From: Pirellulales bacterium
Lineage (GTDB): Bacteria > Planctomycetota > Planctomycetia > Pirellulales > Lacipirellulaceae
NCBI GenBank assembly: GCA_022448265.1
Contig: JAKVCC010000008.1
Coordinates: 42,587-106,586 of the forward strand
Direction of reading: 5' to 3'
DNA: 64,000 nt
The notes below the pieces were generated by a model, which was not told the DNA's origin, did no database searches, and saw nothing but the letters and a program-made list of their open reading frames with translations. Position 1 is the first letter of the stretch. Each line of letters opens with the position of its first letter. The position numbers and the translations under genes are program-made. Shown here piece by piece: positions 17,631 through 27,161 of the stretch.

Positions 17631-19832
17631 TCAGCCTCCAATCACCATCCGCCAGCACCGGTGGATGCGCTTGTTACGGAAGTCCTCCGGCACAGTCTGT
17701 TTACTAATTTCTCGCAAGCTCACTCCAGCCAGTGCCCCTTCGTCAAGTTTGAATCTCCTGGAATTGGTAGAAAAAAATACAATGCCGCCGGGCGTCATGC
17801 AATGGATAACCTGATGTAATAAGGCCACATGATCGCGCTGAATATCCCAATCGTGTTCCAACTGGCGGCTATTGGAAAAGGTGGGCGGATCGACGACCGC
17901 CAAATCGAATTTTTCTTCACCCACAAGCGAGCTGAGAAACTGGCCAGCATCGCTCCGCACGTAACGGTGTCGCGGTGAGCCAAATCCGTTGAGCTTGAGA
18001 TTTTCGGTGGCCCATTCCTGGTAAGTCGCCGACAGATCGACCGAGGTCGACCGAGCCGCCCCGCCGGCGGCTGCATAAACCGTAAATGCCCCAGTGTAGG
18101 CAAAAACATTGAGAAAATTCTTGTCCGCAGCCGCGTCGCGGACCATGGCCCGCGTCCGGCGGTGATCCAAAAACAGGCCCGTGTCGACATAGTCGGATAA
18201 ATTGACTTGAAAACGCAAACCACCCTCATGCACGACGCGCAAGGCCTGCAGCTGATCAATCCGACCGTACTGCGCATTCGCCCGTTGCCGAAGCCGCTGC
18301 TTGACAAAAACCAGTTCGTGCGGCACCTCCAGAGTTTTGGCAGCAGTAGCCACCATCGCGTCGAGCCAATCTGCGTGCTCCGCCGGGGTGCGGGCATGGG
18401 GCCGCTCATACTCGGCGATGTGCAGCGCCCCTTCGTAACAATCCACGACCAGCGGAATCTCGGGTATGTCACGATCGTAAACCCGATAGCAACTGATTCC
18501 TCGTTTCGAGGGCCAACGGCGCAGGTGCCGGGCAAGCTTGCGCAATCGATTGGCAAATTCTTCGGATTGGCGAGCGGCCTCTTCGCGGAGCCCCCCAAAC
18601 GCCGGACGCTGTTGCTCTTGAGGCGCCCGCGGCGAATCCGAAGTCTCGGCCAATGCCTGCGCGCGGGGCGGTCGTGGACCATGGAACTGAAAATAGGTGC
18701 AGGCAATTTGCCCATTGAACAGCTTACGGCGACGGTCGGCCTGTTGTCCCACCAGTTGCTCGAGGTCTGTCTGGGCCGAGAGGATATAGTGCGACCAGGT
18801 CTTCAAACGCCTTAGCACTTCGGGCAGAGTGCGATAGAGGGCTTCCACCTCCGACTGATCACCCAAGCGTAATCCGTAAGGCGGATTCATAATGGTGCAG
18901 CCCCATTTGCGCTGCGACTTGAGATCAGCAAATGCCCGCTGCTGAAAATGCACATCCTTTTCCACCCCCGCGCGCTCAGCGTGATAGCGGGCCAATTTGA
19001 GCGATTCGGCTTCGATGTCGGTACCCATTGGCCGCTCAGCCAGGGTCGGCAATCGCAAATCGTCTGCCTCTTCGCGCGCCAGCTGCCACGGTTTGTCTGG
19101 CACAGCCGGCCACTGCTCGGCGGCGAACGCGCGGCCGCACCCAGGGGCTTGGCGCCTCCCCAACATGGCCGCCTCAATCACGATGGTGCCCGTCCCGCAA
19201 AAAGGATCGATTAGCGGGCGCTCTGGATTCCAATAGCTGAGTTGCACAAGAGCCGCCGCCAAAGTTTCCCGAATCTGTGCAGGGGCCGAGAGGGTGCGAT
19301 AACCGCGCCGATGTAGACCATCGCCCGAAGTGTCCAGCGACAGCGTGACTTCATCGTCTAAAAGGGCAACCTCCACCGGCACAGGCGTACCTGTCTCGGG
19401 CAGGGCGACGACCTGATGCTTGCCCAGCAAACGTTGGACGATTGCCTTCTTGATGGTCCGCTGGCAGGCCGGCACGCTGCTGAGCTGCGATTTTCGCGAC
19501 CGGCCCCGCACTGGAATCGCTGCGTCGGGGGCTATCCACTCTTCCCAAGGCACAGCGCAGGCTGTTTCGAAGAGCAGATCGAAATCAGTCGCAGAAAATT
19601 TTGACATCTGCAGGAGTACGCGGTCGGCCGAGCGCAACCAGAGATTGGTCCGACAAATGGCCGCGACGTCACCTTCAAACTCAATACGCCCCGGACGCGC
19701 CACGCGCCCCTCGTAGCCGAGGTGGTGGAGTTCGCGCACGACGATCGCTTCGAGGCCAAACGCGGCAGTGGCGACAAGCTGGAACAAGGGTGGAAAGCTG
19801 AAAAGGGAGGACAACGGGGAAGGCAGCGTCAT
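17631..19832 (-). CDS. rlmL: Bifunctional 23S rRNA methyltransferase RlmKL
   Basis: This 733-residue protein matches the fused enzyme that makes m2G2445 (RlmL half) and m7G2069 (RlmK half) of 23S rRNA (E. coli numbering). The N-terminal half has a THUMP domain (about 60-165), then DPFCGTGTIVIEAA (209-222) for SAM binding and the catalytic NPPYG (316-320). The C-terminal half has a second Rossmann methyltransferase with NVFAYTGAFTVYAA and VVDPPTFSNS. The length is slightly above the E. coli protein. It converges with nadE across a 133-base gap, and no operon partner is visible. Confidence 0.93.
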   Translation of the reverse strand: MTLPSPLSSLFSFPPLFQLVATAAFGLEAIVVRELHHLGYEGRVARPGRIEFEGDVAAICRTNLWLRSADRVLLQMSKFSATDFDLLFETACAVPWEEWIAPDAAIPVRGRSRKSQLSSVPACQRTIKKAIVQRLLGKHQVVALPETGTPVPVEVALLDDEVTLSLDTSGDGLHRRGYRTLSAPAQIRETLAAALVQLSYWNPERPLIDPFCGTGTIVIEAAMLGRRQAPGCGRAFAAEQWPAVPDKPWQLAREEADDLRLPTLAERPMGTDIEAESLKLARYHAERAGVEKDVHFQQRAFADLKSQRKWGCTIMNPPYGLRLGDQSEVEALYRTLPEVLRRLKTWSHYILSAQTDLEQLVGQQADRRRKLFNGQIACTYFQFHGPRPPRAQALAETSDSPRAPQEQQRPAFGGLREEAARQSEEFANRLRKLARHLRRWPSKRGISCYRVYDRDIPEIPLVVDCYEGALHIAEYERPHARTPAEHADWLDAMVATAAKTLEVPHELVFVKQRLRQRANAQYGRIDQLQALRVVHEGGLRFQVNLSDYVDTGLFLDHRRTRAMVRDAAADKNFLNVFAYTGAFTVYAAAGGAARSTSVDLSATYQEWATENLKLNGFGSPRHRYVRSDAGQFLSSLVGEEKFDLAVVDPPTFSNSRQLEHDWDIQRDHVALLHQVIHCMTPGGIVFFSTNSRRFKLDEGALAGVSLREISKQTVPEDFRNKRIHRCWRMVIGG

Positions 19833-20011
19833 GTGAAACGCACAAGATAGGACGGTTCCATCATGACCGTCCAGGGATGGAACCGCCAGTCCACATTCCT
19901 CCGGTGGGCTAAGAGCGGGCGTGGAGACTTTTGGTGAGCATCACTTGTAGCGCGTTGATGCCGTTGGGGGCTCACTTGCAGTTCGATCAACGTCCTACAC
20001 TTCTCACAGCA

Positions 20012-23000
20012 TCAGTCCACTTGCTTGATCGGCGGCGCGAGAACGTCGAAGTCGGCTTCGACCCCGCCACCTCCCAAATCAACCACGCCTTGATTAGTGG
20101 TCCCCAGCGTAATCGTCGCCGAGCGGTCCACAACGCCAAAGACACCTGCAGTTTCCGTCAACAAAAAGTCCATGCCACCCGCCGTGGCCGTGTTTCCTCG
20201 CAAGTCAAGGTTGATACGTGCTGCCGCACTATTGGACTCGATGGCAACCGCATCGCCACCGGCAGACGAATTGGTAAAGCTATTGGCATCAAAAGGTGCT
20301 ACTCCCGTTTGATCGCCAATAGTGGCATTAAGAGTCCGATCAGTCGTCACCAAGAAATCGACTGTCGCGCTGGCAGCGCTATTGTTGGTGATACTATTGT
20401 TCTCGATCAGGAACTGAATATCACCCGAGCCCTGACTAATATCAGCATGCAAGGCAAAGCTGTTGTCAGCTGCGATCGTGTTGCCCTCAATTCGAATATC
20501 CACTTCACCCGCATTGGCCTGCGTATTGAAGTCGAATGCCACCGTATTCGAGGCAGTCGTATCGAGCGTGCTATTGCGGAGCACAAAATCAAGTTCTCCC
20601 GTCCCGCTGTCGGTCACGACGACCCCGTCCCCAGCACCAGCCAGGCTGATCAGCGACAGATTATCAAACACGATTGCGGAGTCACTTGTGTTGAGATTAT
20701 CGACCGTGACGGTACTGCCGGCCAGGCTTTCAGCCGTTACATCGTTGAATACGGCGTCGGCGACTTCCGTCACTAGGATGGCGGTCCCCGCAGTGCTCAG
20801 AGTACCGCCGTCGCCGTCGGTACCCGTGGCCGTGCCAGCCCCCACGCGAATGCGCGCTCCGACGATTCCAGTGGTATTGTTCAGCACGATGCCATTGGTC
20901 GACCCGTTAGTTACATTAACTGTGTCGAAGCTTACGCCCACGTTCTCAATAGTTATGCCGTCGATTTCTACACCGACACCGCCGGTGGTATCAATGGTAT
21001 TAGAGTTGGTGGCATCAGTGGGTCCCACCACCAACAAATTGCCGCCGCCGATGGCACGAAATGCTGTACCTTGGTCGGACCGCAGATTCACTCCCGTGAA
21101 ACCGATCGTCGCCCCTGGGTTTGTGGATAGGTCCACGGCATGGTTGAAGCCGGTAACCGTAGAACTCACCAAGTTACCAAACGCAATCGTGCCGCCGGTG
21201 TTACCCGTGACCAACAACCCATTCCCGGTCTCGTCCACGGTGCCACTAAAGGTAATAGTATTACCCGTTCGATTTTGAATATCGATTGCCCTGCCACCTC
21301 CACTATTGGTCACGTCAGCAGCAATGGTCACGGTAGCATTATTGGCTGGATCCGGATCACCGTCGTTTTCCACGGCACTGCCAGTTCCGTTATTCACAAT
21401 TGCGCTGGTACCGTTAATGTCGTCAATATTGACTGTACCCCCGCCGTCAATAAACAGCGTGCGACCGCCCCCCGCTGTTGCGATCAAATCGTTAAAGGTG
21501 ATGGTGGTACCAACATTGTTGTTATCGATGACCACAGCGTCACTGTTGCCCGTATTGACGGTTGTCGTGTTGGTAATAGCTACCGCCGCATCTACATTGT
21601 CCCTGATCACAACCCCACCATTACCCGCGCCGCTATCTTCAACCAGGCCGGAATAAGTGACCGTACCGCCCGTACGATTCCGAATATCGAGCGAAGTACC
21701 AACAGCGTCGCGAATCGTTGCCGCCAGCGCCAGGTCTGTAAAGCCGCCATCTACAACAAGACCTCGCAGGGCATCGACAATGGCTACAGTATTTTCAACT
21801 ACGGGTGTGCCGGTGACGTTGCGGAGCACCACCGCATCGCCCGAAGCATCGGTGATGTCAAGATTCGCCAGCGTCGGTGCCGCAACTCCATCAGCCATTA
21901 TTGCCGTCACGGCGTCGTCGATCGTCAAATTGTTGACAATATTATTGTCGGCCATGGTAATCACGTTGACGCCGCTGCCAGTCGCATCGACCATGGGCCG
22001 CGCGAGCCCCTGTGCGCCGGGCGCAGTTTCGGGCAGAACAATCACATTGAGTTCATTTGTATCGACCAGGTGAGCGATCGCGTTGCCACCACTGTCTAAA
22101 CCTTCACCCAAAATCCGCTGTCCGTCCTGCAGGACGATTTGCCCTTCTCCCCCTGCGAACGCCGACCCCCCATGCGCGAGAATGATGGAGTTCTCTTGGC
22201 TAGTGGTTCCTGGTGCACTGTCGACTTGGGTTAAGGATTGGAAGGGGTTTTCAAAAGTTCCATCTCCGCCTAGGCCCGCGGAACTATTGACGTGCACAAT
22301 ATTGAACGCGTCGTTGGTACCTTGTATGGTGAGCGGATCACCGGCGGCGCGCGTTCGCCTTTGACTGGTGGTGGCGATGAAGTCGTTGCGCAATACCGGC
22401 TCGCGAAAGCGGTCGAGAATTGTTCCGCAAGGGCTGTTGTAGCGATTGGTGCGGCCCACAAACCAGGTAATTCCAAACACCACGTTCGTTGCATACACGC
22501 TGTCATCAGTTACTTGCAATGACATGGCGACGTCGGGTACCGCATATCCGCGAACACCCATTCGATAGCCGGTAGCGTCCAGCGATCCGCCCCAAATATG
22601 ATACGTGCCGAAAAATGCCCATGCCTCTAAATCATCCGTGATTCGCTTGGCAAACTCGCTGTCGACGACAGTATGGGCCGTATCGACATAAAACGATTCT
22701 GCCGCGCCAAATATCTCGTTGCCTCCAAAGACCGGCAATCCTGCAGCACTCAGAACCGCAGCACTCGTCTTGGTCCGATCCAAGGGGAAATGGCCGTTGA
22801 CGCGCATGTCATACGAGTCGCCCAGCGACTCCAGACTAAAACCGAGTTGCGTGAAGAAATTGTCGGCAGAGGTGCTCTGCCCGTCCGTCCAAAAGCTCAG
22901 CCCCATAATCCTTTCGGGATCACGGCGCATCAACGGCGAAGTGGAAAGGGTGTGTTGCCGATAACCAACTCCCAGGTTAAAGCCACTGCCAAAACCGTCG

Positions 23001-23284
23001 CTGAGAGTGCCTTGGCCATCCAGATACCAGATAGCCCCCTCTTGGCTAAAAACCTTCATCGCACCCAACGAGAGTACGTCATCTCGCGTCCCATAACCTT
23101 GCGTGTGGTAATTAAAGCGTAATGCGGTACCGAGTTGGCGATTGAAAAAACTCCCTGAACCGTGATAGCTGGCAGGGATTACGCCTCCTTCCTGGGCGCA
23201 AAGTGGCACACCGCCAATCACCAGAGCCAGGCAGATCGCGGCCAGTCGGTTACCCAAGAGTAGGTGGCGCTTCGGTGTCCTCAT
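20012..23284 (-). CDS. Secreted protein: N-terminal beta-barrel-like domain plus long right-handed beta-helix passenger
   Basis: This 1090-residue protein begins with a signal peptide (about 1-30, ending VPLCAQ). Residues about 35-285 show alternating aromatic and polar strands (ALRFNYHTQGYG, GFNLGVGYRQ, YRMGVRGYAVP, VVFGITWFVG), which looks like an outer-membrane barrel of the inverse-autotransporter kind. From about 310 a GDGTFENPFQSLTQV segment opens a long Asn/Thr/Asp/Gly/Val-rich region. That region carries recurring hydrophobic steps such as GTSLDIRNRTGGTVTYSG and GRAIDIQNRTGNTITFSG, consistent with a parallel beta-helix. No catalytic residues are identifiable. The role could be adhesion, surface layering or polysaccharide binding. 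The barrel assignment is by pattern only. Confidence 0.75.
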   Translation of the reverse strand: MRTPKRHLLLGNRLAAICLALVIGGVPLCAQEGGVIPASYHGSGSFFNRQLGTALRFNYHTQGYGTRDDVLSLGAMKVFSQEGAIWYLDGQGTLSDGFGSGFNLGVGYRQHTLSTSPLMRRDPERIMGLSFWTDGQSTSADNFFTQLGFSLESLGDSYDMRVNGHFPLDRTKTSAAVLSAAGLPVFGGNEIFGAAESFYVDTAHTVVDSEFAKRITDDLEAWAFFGTYHIWGGSLDATGYRMGVRGYAVPDVAMSLQVTDDSVYATNVVFGITWFVGRTNRYNSPCGTILDRFREPVLRNDFIATTSQRRTRAAGDPLTIQGTNDAFNIVHVNSSAGLGGDGTFENPFQSLTQVDSAPGTTSQENSIILAHGGSAFAGGEGQIVLQDGQRILGEGLDSGGNAIAHLVDTNELNVIVLPETAPGAQGLARPMVDATGSGVNVITMADNNIVNNLTIDDAVTAIMADGVAAPTLANLDITDASGDAVVLRNVTGTPVVENTVAIVDALRGLVVDGGFTDLALAATIRDAVGTSLDIRNRTGGTVTYSGLVEDSGAGNGGVVIRDNVDAAVAITNTTTVNTGNSDAVVIDNNNVGTTITFNDLIATAGGGRTLFIDGGGTVNIDDINGTSAIVNNGTGSAVENDGDPDPANNATVTIAADVTNSGGGRAIDIQNRTGNTITFSGTVDETGNGLLVTGNTGGTIAFGNLVSSTVTGFNHAVDLSTNPGATIGFTGVNLRSDQGTAFRAIGGGNLLVVGPTDATNSNTIDTTGGVGVEIDGITIENVGVSFDTVNVTNGSTNGIVLNNTTGIVGARIRVGAGTATGTDGDGGTLSTAGTAILVTEVADAVFNDVTAESLAGSTVTVDNLNTSDSAIVFDNLSLISLAGAGDGVVVTDSGTGELDFVLRNSTLDTTASNTVAFDFNTQANAGEVDIRIEGNTIAADNSFALHADISQGSGDIQFLIENNSITNNSAASATVDFLVTTDRTLNATIGDQTGVAPFDANSFTNSSAGGDAVAIESNSAAARINLDLRGNTATAGGMDFLLTETAGVFGVVDRSATITLGTTNQGVVDLGGGGVEADFDVLAPPIKQVD

Positions 23285-23657
23285 CCAAGGAATCTCCCGT
23301 CAATAATCTTGCACGCAGCTTCCCTCACCCGGTGGATCGCACACGCCCGCAATGGGCTGAAACAATCCACTCGCGTCCACGAAGATTTTGTGGAGCGCTC
23401 CGTGCCTGGGCAACGGTCACTCATATGTTCGAGACTTTTTGATAAGATTTTGTAGAAGATCGCCCCCAGATTTCCCGAGGCGGAAAGATCGTAGGAGGCG
23501 CCCCATTCCCTGGCAAGGGCATTTTCAACACCCAATAACGTGTTGCCAGGCGCAAGCATCCCCGCAGGAAAATACGCCGTCTGGGGAAGGCCCAACGAAA
23601 TCATCGCGCGGGATGAGTCGTTCGCTACATTGCCAACATCTCAAACACAAAATGCAT
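23285..23657. other. Spacer upstream of the barrel/beta-helix gene
   Basis: This stretch should hold the promoter of the 1090-residue protein and the 3' end of the cyclophilin transcript. I see no convincing -10/-35 pair, hairpin or small gene. Confidence 0.3.
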
Positions 23658-24494
23658 TCAATAGGCAATCTTGCGACGCGTGACCGCGGCGATAAAGAGC
23701 AAGACGCCCACTGCTATCATCAGCGAGGACGGCTCAGGAATGCTCGCCAAGGTTACGCTGGCAACCGGAGGCGTCGGCTGAAAACCGCCGCCTGGGAGGA
23801 ATGCTGCGACCGCGGCAGCCGCCTCCGGGACTGGATCGAGGACGAACGCCCGTTCAATAAAAACCAATTGATTATCATCCAAGATAGGAATATTGCTGCT
23901 CCCGACGCCCCCGCCCGACAGGCTGGCTGTCTGCAGGCTACGAATCAAGTCCACCGTCGCAAAATCTAAAACCCGGGCAAACGGAACGAACTCACCGATA
24001 CTGCCGCCCGGATCTAGGCTCGGTATGTCATCCAAATTGATAAAGAAGCTGCTCGTACCACTATTAGCCCCTGTGCTGGAGAGCGCGAGCGAGACCGTTC
24101 CGCGCTCATTGGTCAAGCCCGTTGTATCGAAGTCAATCAGCCCGTCGCCGTTCAGATCTGTCACGACAGGATCAAATGCGGTTATCGGAGGGAAGTCGCT
24201 AAAGGCCGCAGGAAGCTCGAAACCAGGCAATTGAAATCCTCCCATCTGCAACACAAAGTCGGGAGTCCCTTCTGCGGACACCTCGTTATTTCTATTGATG
24301 ACCGTGCGGTCATAGCTGCCTGAAGTTACGTATTTGAGCATGTTGTCAACATGCCCTTGCAAGTTCGGATTCCCTGTTGGATTTAGTTCCATGTCGAATG
24401 TTCCCACATTGGTGTCGAACCGAACCGTCTCGGCGACCACGGTGGGGACGAACAACAATAGAGCAATTACAGTGCGTAAGAGTCTGAAATGCAT
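23658..24494 (-). CDS. Cyclophilin-type peptidyl-prolyl isomerase domain protein with PEP-CTERM sorting signal
   Basis: This 278-residue exported protein has a signal peptide (MHFRLLRTVIALLLFVPTVVA). A cyclophilin-like fold follows, starting VRFDTNVGTFDMELNP. Further cyclophilin-like segments are DRTVINRN, FVLQMGGFQ, RGTVSLAL, TSSFFINLDD and FARVLDF. The usual active-site order is kept, but several catalytic positions look altered (for example FVLQMGG in place of FMIQGGD), so isomerase activity is uncertain. The C-terminus carries PEPSSL, a hydrophobic helix and TRRK, the PEP-CTERM tag recognised by an exosortase. I chose the ATG at 24494 because the signal peptide begins there. Confidence 0.87.
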   Translation of the reverse strand: MHFRLLRTVIALLLFVPTVVAETVRFDTNVGTFDMELNPTGNPNLQGHVDNMLKYVTSGSYDRTVINRNNEVSAEGTPDFVLQMGGFQLPGFELPAAFSDFPPITAFDPVVTDLNGDGLIDFDTTGLTNERGTVSLALSSTGANSGTSSFFINLDDIPSLDPGGSIGEFVPFARVLDFATVDLIRSLQTASLSGGGVGSSNIPILDDNQLVFIERAFVLDPVPEAAAAVAAFLPGGGFQPTPPVASVTLASIPEPSSLMIAVGVLLFIAAVTRRKIAY

Positions 24495-24889
24495 GGACAA
24501 ACCCGCAAGATTCCAAGGATAAAAAAGTGGGGCGGCCGCGCGGCCTACTAGTGAACCTATCCAAAAACACCCAGCGTCTACTAGCAACCGTGATAGGCGC
24601 CCCGCGTACATTTTTTTTGGGGGGGGGATTCTAAGTGCATGGGCCTCTCATTTCACGTTATTTGCATCCTCGGCAGGCGTCAAGAAAATCACTGCTGCGC
24701 GCCTCTGCGAAAGTCCTACCAACGGAAAAATCGTTACAAGTAGCAGCACGTGCTACGCGCTGAGCGCTACGTGCCAAAACGGCCCATCGAACGGCTTGCC
24801 TCCGGATTTGCTCCCTGCGGAACTCGGACCTAATCTTGCAGAATAGGTGTCTTCGAACTGTCGCAGCGATTCGCGCCGAGAGCACACGT
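24495..24889. other. Divergent spacer with a T8G9 homopolymer junction
   Basis: This separates the cyclophilin (minus) from the AAA ATPase (plus). Eight T residues (24611-24618) run directly into nine G residues (24619-24627). Such a tract is prone to slippage, but it lies in no reading frame. No clear promoter boxes are seen. Confidence 0.4.
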
Positions 24890-26398
24890 ATGGATTCAGA
24901 CCAAATAGCTGCGACAACGATGTCGCAAGATCCAATTTCGGGCTCTGAAAACGATCTCGATTCTTTGCTCACGCGCATCAATCAATTGACCGCCGGCCAG
25001 GATCCGGCCCCGCCAGGCCCCCCCTCGCCCAGCCTGACAATGCCCGTCCCCGCACCTGGTGCAACCGCCCCACCCGCAACGGTGGACCACACCCCGTCAC
25101 CAAACTCGGTATGCGCCCTAGCCGAAGACAGGGAAACCGGCGCGTGGCAGCCGCGAGAACTGGAATCCCTTGACGAAGCGGGGATCAGCGAGGGTTTGCT
25201 CGAGCACCTCGCGCTCCGTTGTTTGGCCGCGGCAGGAGATCAGTCTGGCCATCAGTTGGCCGAGCAACACGGAATTCCGTTCCGCCTTATCGAACCGATA
25301 CTCAACGGGCTAAAACAGGCGCAGCTCGTCGCTTATCGAGGCGCAGCTCCGATGAATAACTACGTTTACCAACTGACAGATCTGGGACGTGAAAGCGCCA
25401 AGAAACTGTCGCATTTGTGCAGCTATTTTGGCACCGCCCCGGTCACGCTCAACGCTTATATCGAGAGTGTTTCCAGCCAAACGCTGACCAAGATGCACCC
25501 CACACTCAAAGACCTGAAGCTGGCCTTCTCAGACCTCCTGGTCAATCAGAAGATGCTCCACCGCTTAGGTCCCGCGGTCAACTCAGGGCGCGGTCTGTTC
25601 TTATTCGGCGCCCCAGGCAATGGCAAGACGAGTATTGCCGAGCGTGTCACCAAGGCCTTCGGTGACACGGTTTGGGTGCCGCGCGCTGTTGTCATTGACG
25701 GAGAAATCCTGCGTGTTTTTGACCCCGGACTGCACGAAGAAGTGCCGGTGGAAGAAACAGGGGGCCTGCTGCAGACCAGTGCCGTAGATAAGCGATGGGT
25801 CCGCATCCGCCGACCGACGATCGTGGTTGGCGGTGAGCTGACGATGGATGCCCTCGAAGTTGCCCCCAGCTCAGGCAACAATGTCAGCGAGGCACCACTG
25901 CAAATAAAAAGCAACTGCGGAACGCTCGTTATCGACGACTTTGGCCGACAACGCATGTCAACTGATGAGCTACTCAACCGCTGGATCGTGCCGCTAGAGA
26001 AACGCTACGACTTCTTACAACTGGTAAGCGGAAAAAAGATTCGGGTACCCTTTGATCAGTTGATCATTTTTTCGACCAACTTGGAACCCAAGGACCTAAT
26101 CGACGATGCCTTCCTTAGGCGTATTCCGTACAAGATCGAAGTGCCCGATCCTAGCGAAGCGGAGTTTCGCAAGCTATTTGAAATCATGGCCCCTATCGTT
26201 GGCCTTCCCTACGATCCGGATGCGGTCGACTATCTCATCAACACGCACTACAAACCGATGGGCCGAGCTTTCCGCTGCTGCCAACCGCGCGACCTGCTCC
26301 TGCAAATCCGCAACTACTGCCACTATCTCGACGCCCCACCGCTAATGTGCAAAGAGTATCTGGATTACGCAGTAGAGAACTACTTCGCGATCATGTAG
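24890..26398 (+). CDS. AAA-family ATPase with N-terminal winged-helix-like domain, function unassigned
   Basis: This 502-residue protein begins with a low-complexity Pro/Ala region (35-75). A winged-helix-like segment follows (about 100-175): LLEHLALRCLAAAG, GLKQAQLVAYRG and YQLTDLGRESAKKL. A 'lid' helix region then leads into the ATPase core with Walker A GAPGNGKT (240-247), Walker B LVIDDFGR (346-353) and sensor-1-like IIFSTNLEP. RRIPYKIEVPDP is a likely arginine-bearing sensor. This is probably a planctomycete-conserved predicted ATPase; I do not know its partner. The ATG at 24890 is preferred over one 18 codons earlier. The gene is flanked by minus-strand genes and appears to be monocistronic. 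Confidence 0.8.
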   Translation: MDSDQIAATTMSQDPISGSENDLDSLLTRINQLTAGQDPAPPGPPSPSLTMPVPAPGATAPPATVDHTPSPNSVCALAEDRETGAWQPRELESLDEAGISEGLLEHLALRCLAAAGDQSGHQLAEQHGIPFRLIEPILNGLKQAQLVAYRGAAPMNNYVYQLTDLGRESAKKLSHLCSYFGTAPVTLNAYIESVSSQTLTKMHPTLKDLKLAFSDLLVNQKMLHRLGPAVNSGRGLFLFGAPGNGKTSIAERVTKAFGDTVWVPRAVVIDGEILRVFDPGLHEEVPVEETGGLLQTSAVDKRWVRIRRPTIVVGGELTMDALEVAPSSGNNVSEAPLQIKSNCGTLVIDDFGRQRMSTDELLNRWIVPLEKRYDFLQLVSGKKIRVPFDQLIIFSTNLEPKDLIDDAFLRRIPYKIEVPDPSEAEFRKLFEIMAPIVGLPYDPDAVDYLINTHYKPMGRAFRCCQPRDLLLQIRNYCHYLDAPPLMCKEYLDYAVENYFAIM

Positions 26399-26457
26399 AA
26401 GCCTCCCTCAAAATCGGTAGCTGGGGACAACAAGTCTCGCGAATCTTGTCGGCCACC

Positions 26458-26480
26458 GATGGTCTTGAAATGGGTTCTAG
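26458..26480 (+). repeat. Dispersed intergenic motif, copy B
   Basis: This contains TTGAAATGGGTTCTAGC (26465-26481), identical over 17 bases to copy C at 58521-58537, and it shares a 13-base core with copy A. It begins GATGGT like copy A. It lies between the convergent AAA ATPase and dcd genes, 60 bases after the ATPase stop. Confidence 0.65.
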
Positions 26481-26517
26481 CCTGAGGCGTGCGTTAAAAC
26501 GACAGAATCCAGCCGAC

Positions 26518-27093
26518 CTAACTGTGCGAGCGCTCCAGCCCGAAGTCCAGCGGTAACTGCGGGTCGTTGCCGTGCTCAGGATCCAGTTCTTCGAACATGA
26601 GGCTCGGCTGGATATCGTGGTTGTGCTGGTACTTGCTGGAGTAACCTTCGACTTCACCAACGAGCTCGTGATAGATGATCTGGCATATCTCCGTGCCGGC
26701 GTAAATACGGACCGGCTGGACGGCAAACATTTCCAGTGTCCAGTAACCGGCAAATCCCGCATCGCCAAATCCGGCCGTCACGTGGACGAACAAACCCAGG
26801 CGGCCCACGGACGAACGGCCCTCGATCTGCGGCACAAGGTTTCGGGTAATGGTCCGTTCCACCGTACGGCCAAGATAAAGCTGATTAGGACTGAGGACTA
26901 TTCCTTCTGCGGGAATCGTAATACGCCGCACCCGGTTGGCCTTGGCCATGTCAAGGACCACCTCCTCGTACACCATCAACTCGTTATGCAGCGATAGATT
27001 ATAACTATTGGGATTGATTCGCGCGGGGTCGAACGGATCGATGTCGATCTCGTCGCCCATCCGCTTCTGAATCTCGTTTCCTGACAGTATCAT
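26518..27093 (-). CDS. dcd: dCTP deaminase
   Basis: This 191-residue enzyme deaminates dCTP to dUTP, feeding thymidylate synthesis. The trimeric dUTPase-like fold is evident: MILSGNEIQKRM, PNSYNLSLHNEL, and EGRSSVGRLGLFVHVTAG with GFGDAGFAGYWTLE, which holds the catalytic glutamate and substrate pocket. The tail GYSSKYQHNHDIQPS is also typical. Length and all core motifs are intact. Whether it is a plain deaminase or the bifunctional dCTP deaminase/dUTPase cannot be decided by eye. nth lies 68 bases upstream on the same strand, so the two may be co-transcribed. Confidence 0.93.
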   Translation of the reverse strand: MILSGNEIQKRMGDEIDIDPFDPARINPNSYNLSLHNELMVYEEVVLDMAKANRVRRITIPAEGIVLSPNQLYLGRTVERTITRNLVPQIEGRSSVGRLGLFVHVTAGFGDAGFAGYWTLEMFAVQPVRIYAGTEICQIIYHELVGEVEGYSSKYQHNHDIQPSLMFEELDPEHGNDPQLPLDFGLERSHS

Positions 27094-27161
27094 CCGGGGG
27101 TTCTCTCCTTAGTTATCGACCTCAGGGTATTTGGGCCCCTCCCTAACCGGACCCTTCACCA

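Noticed and set aside
21140-22099. Long plus-strand open frames opposite the barrel/beta-helix gene
   Set aside because: They arise from the repetitive, low-complexity coding sequence on the other strand and show no family signal.
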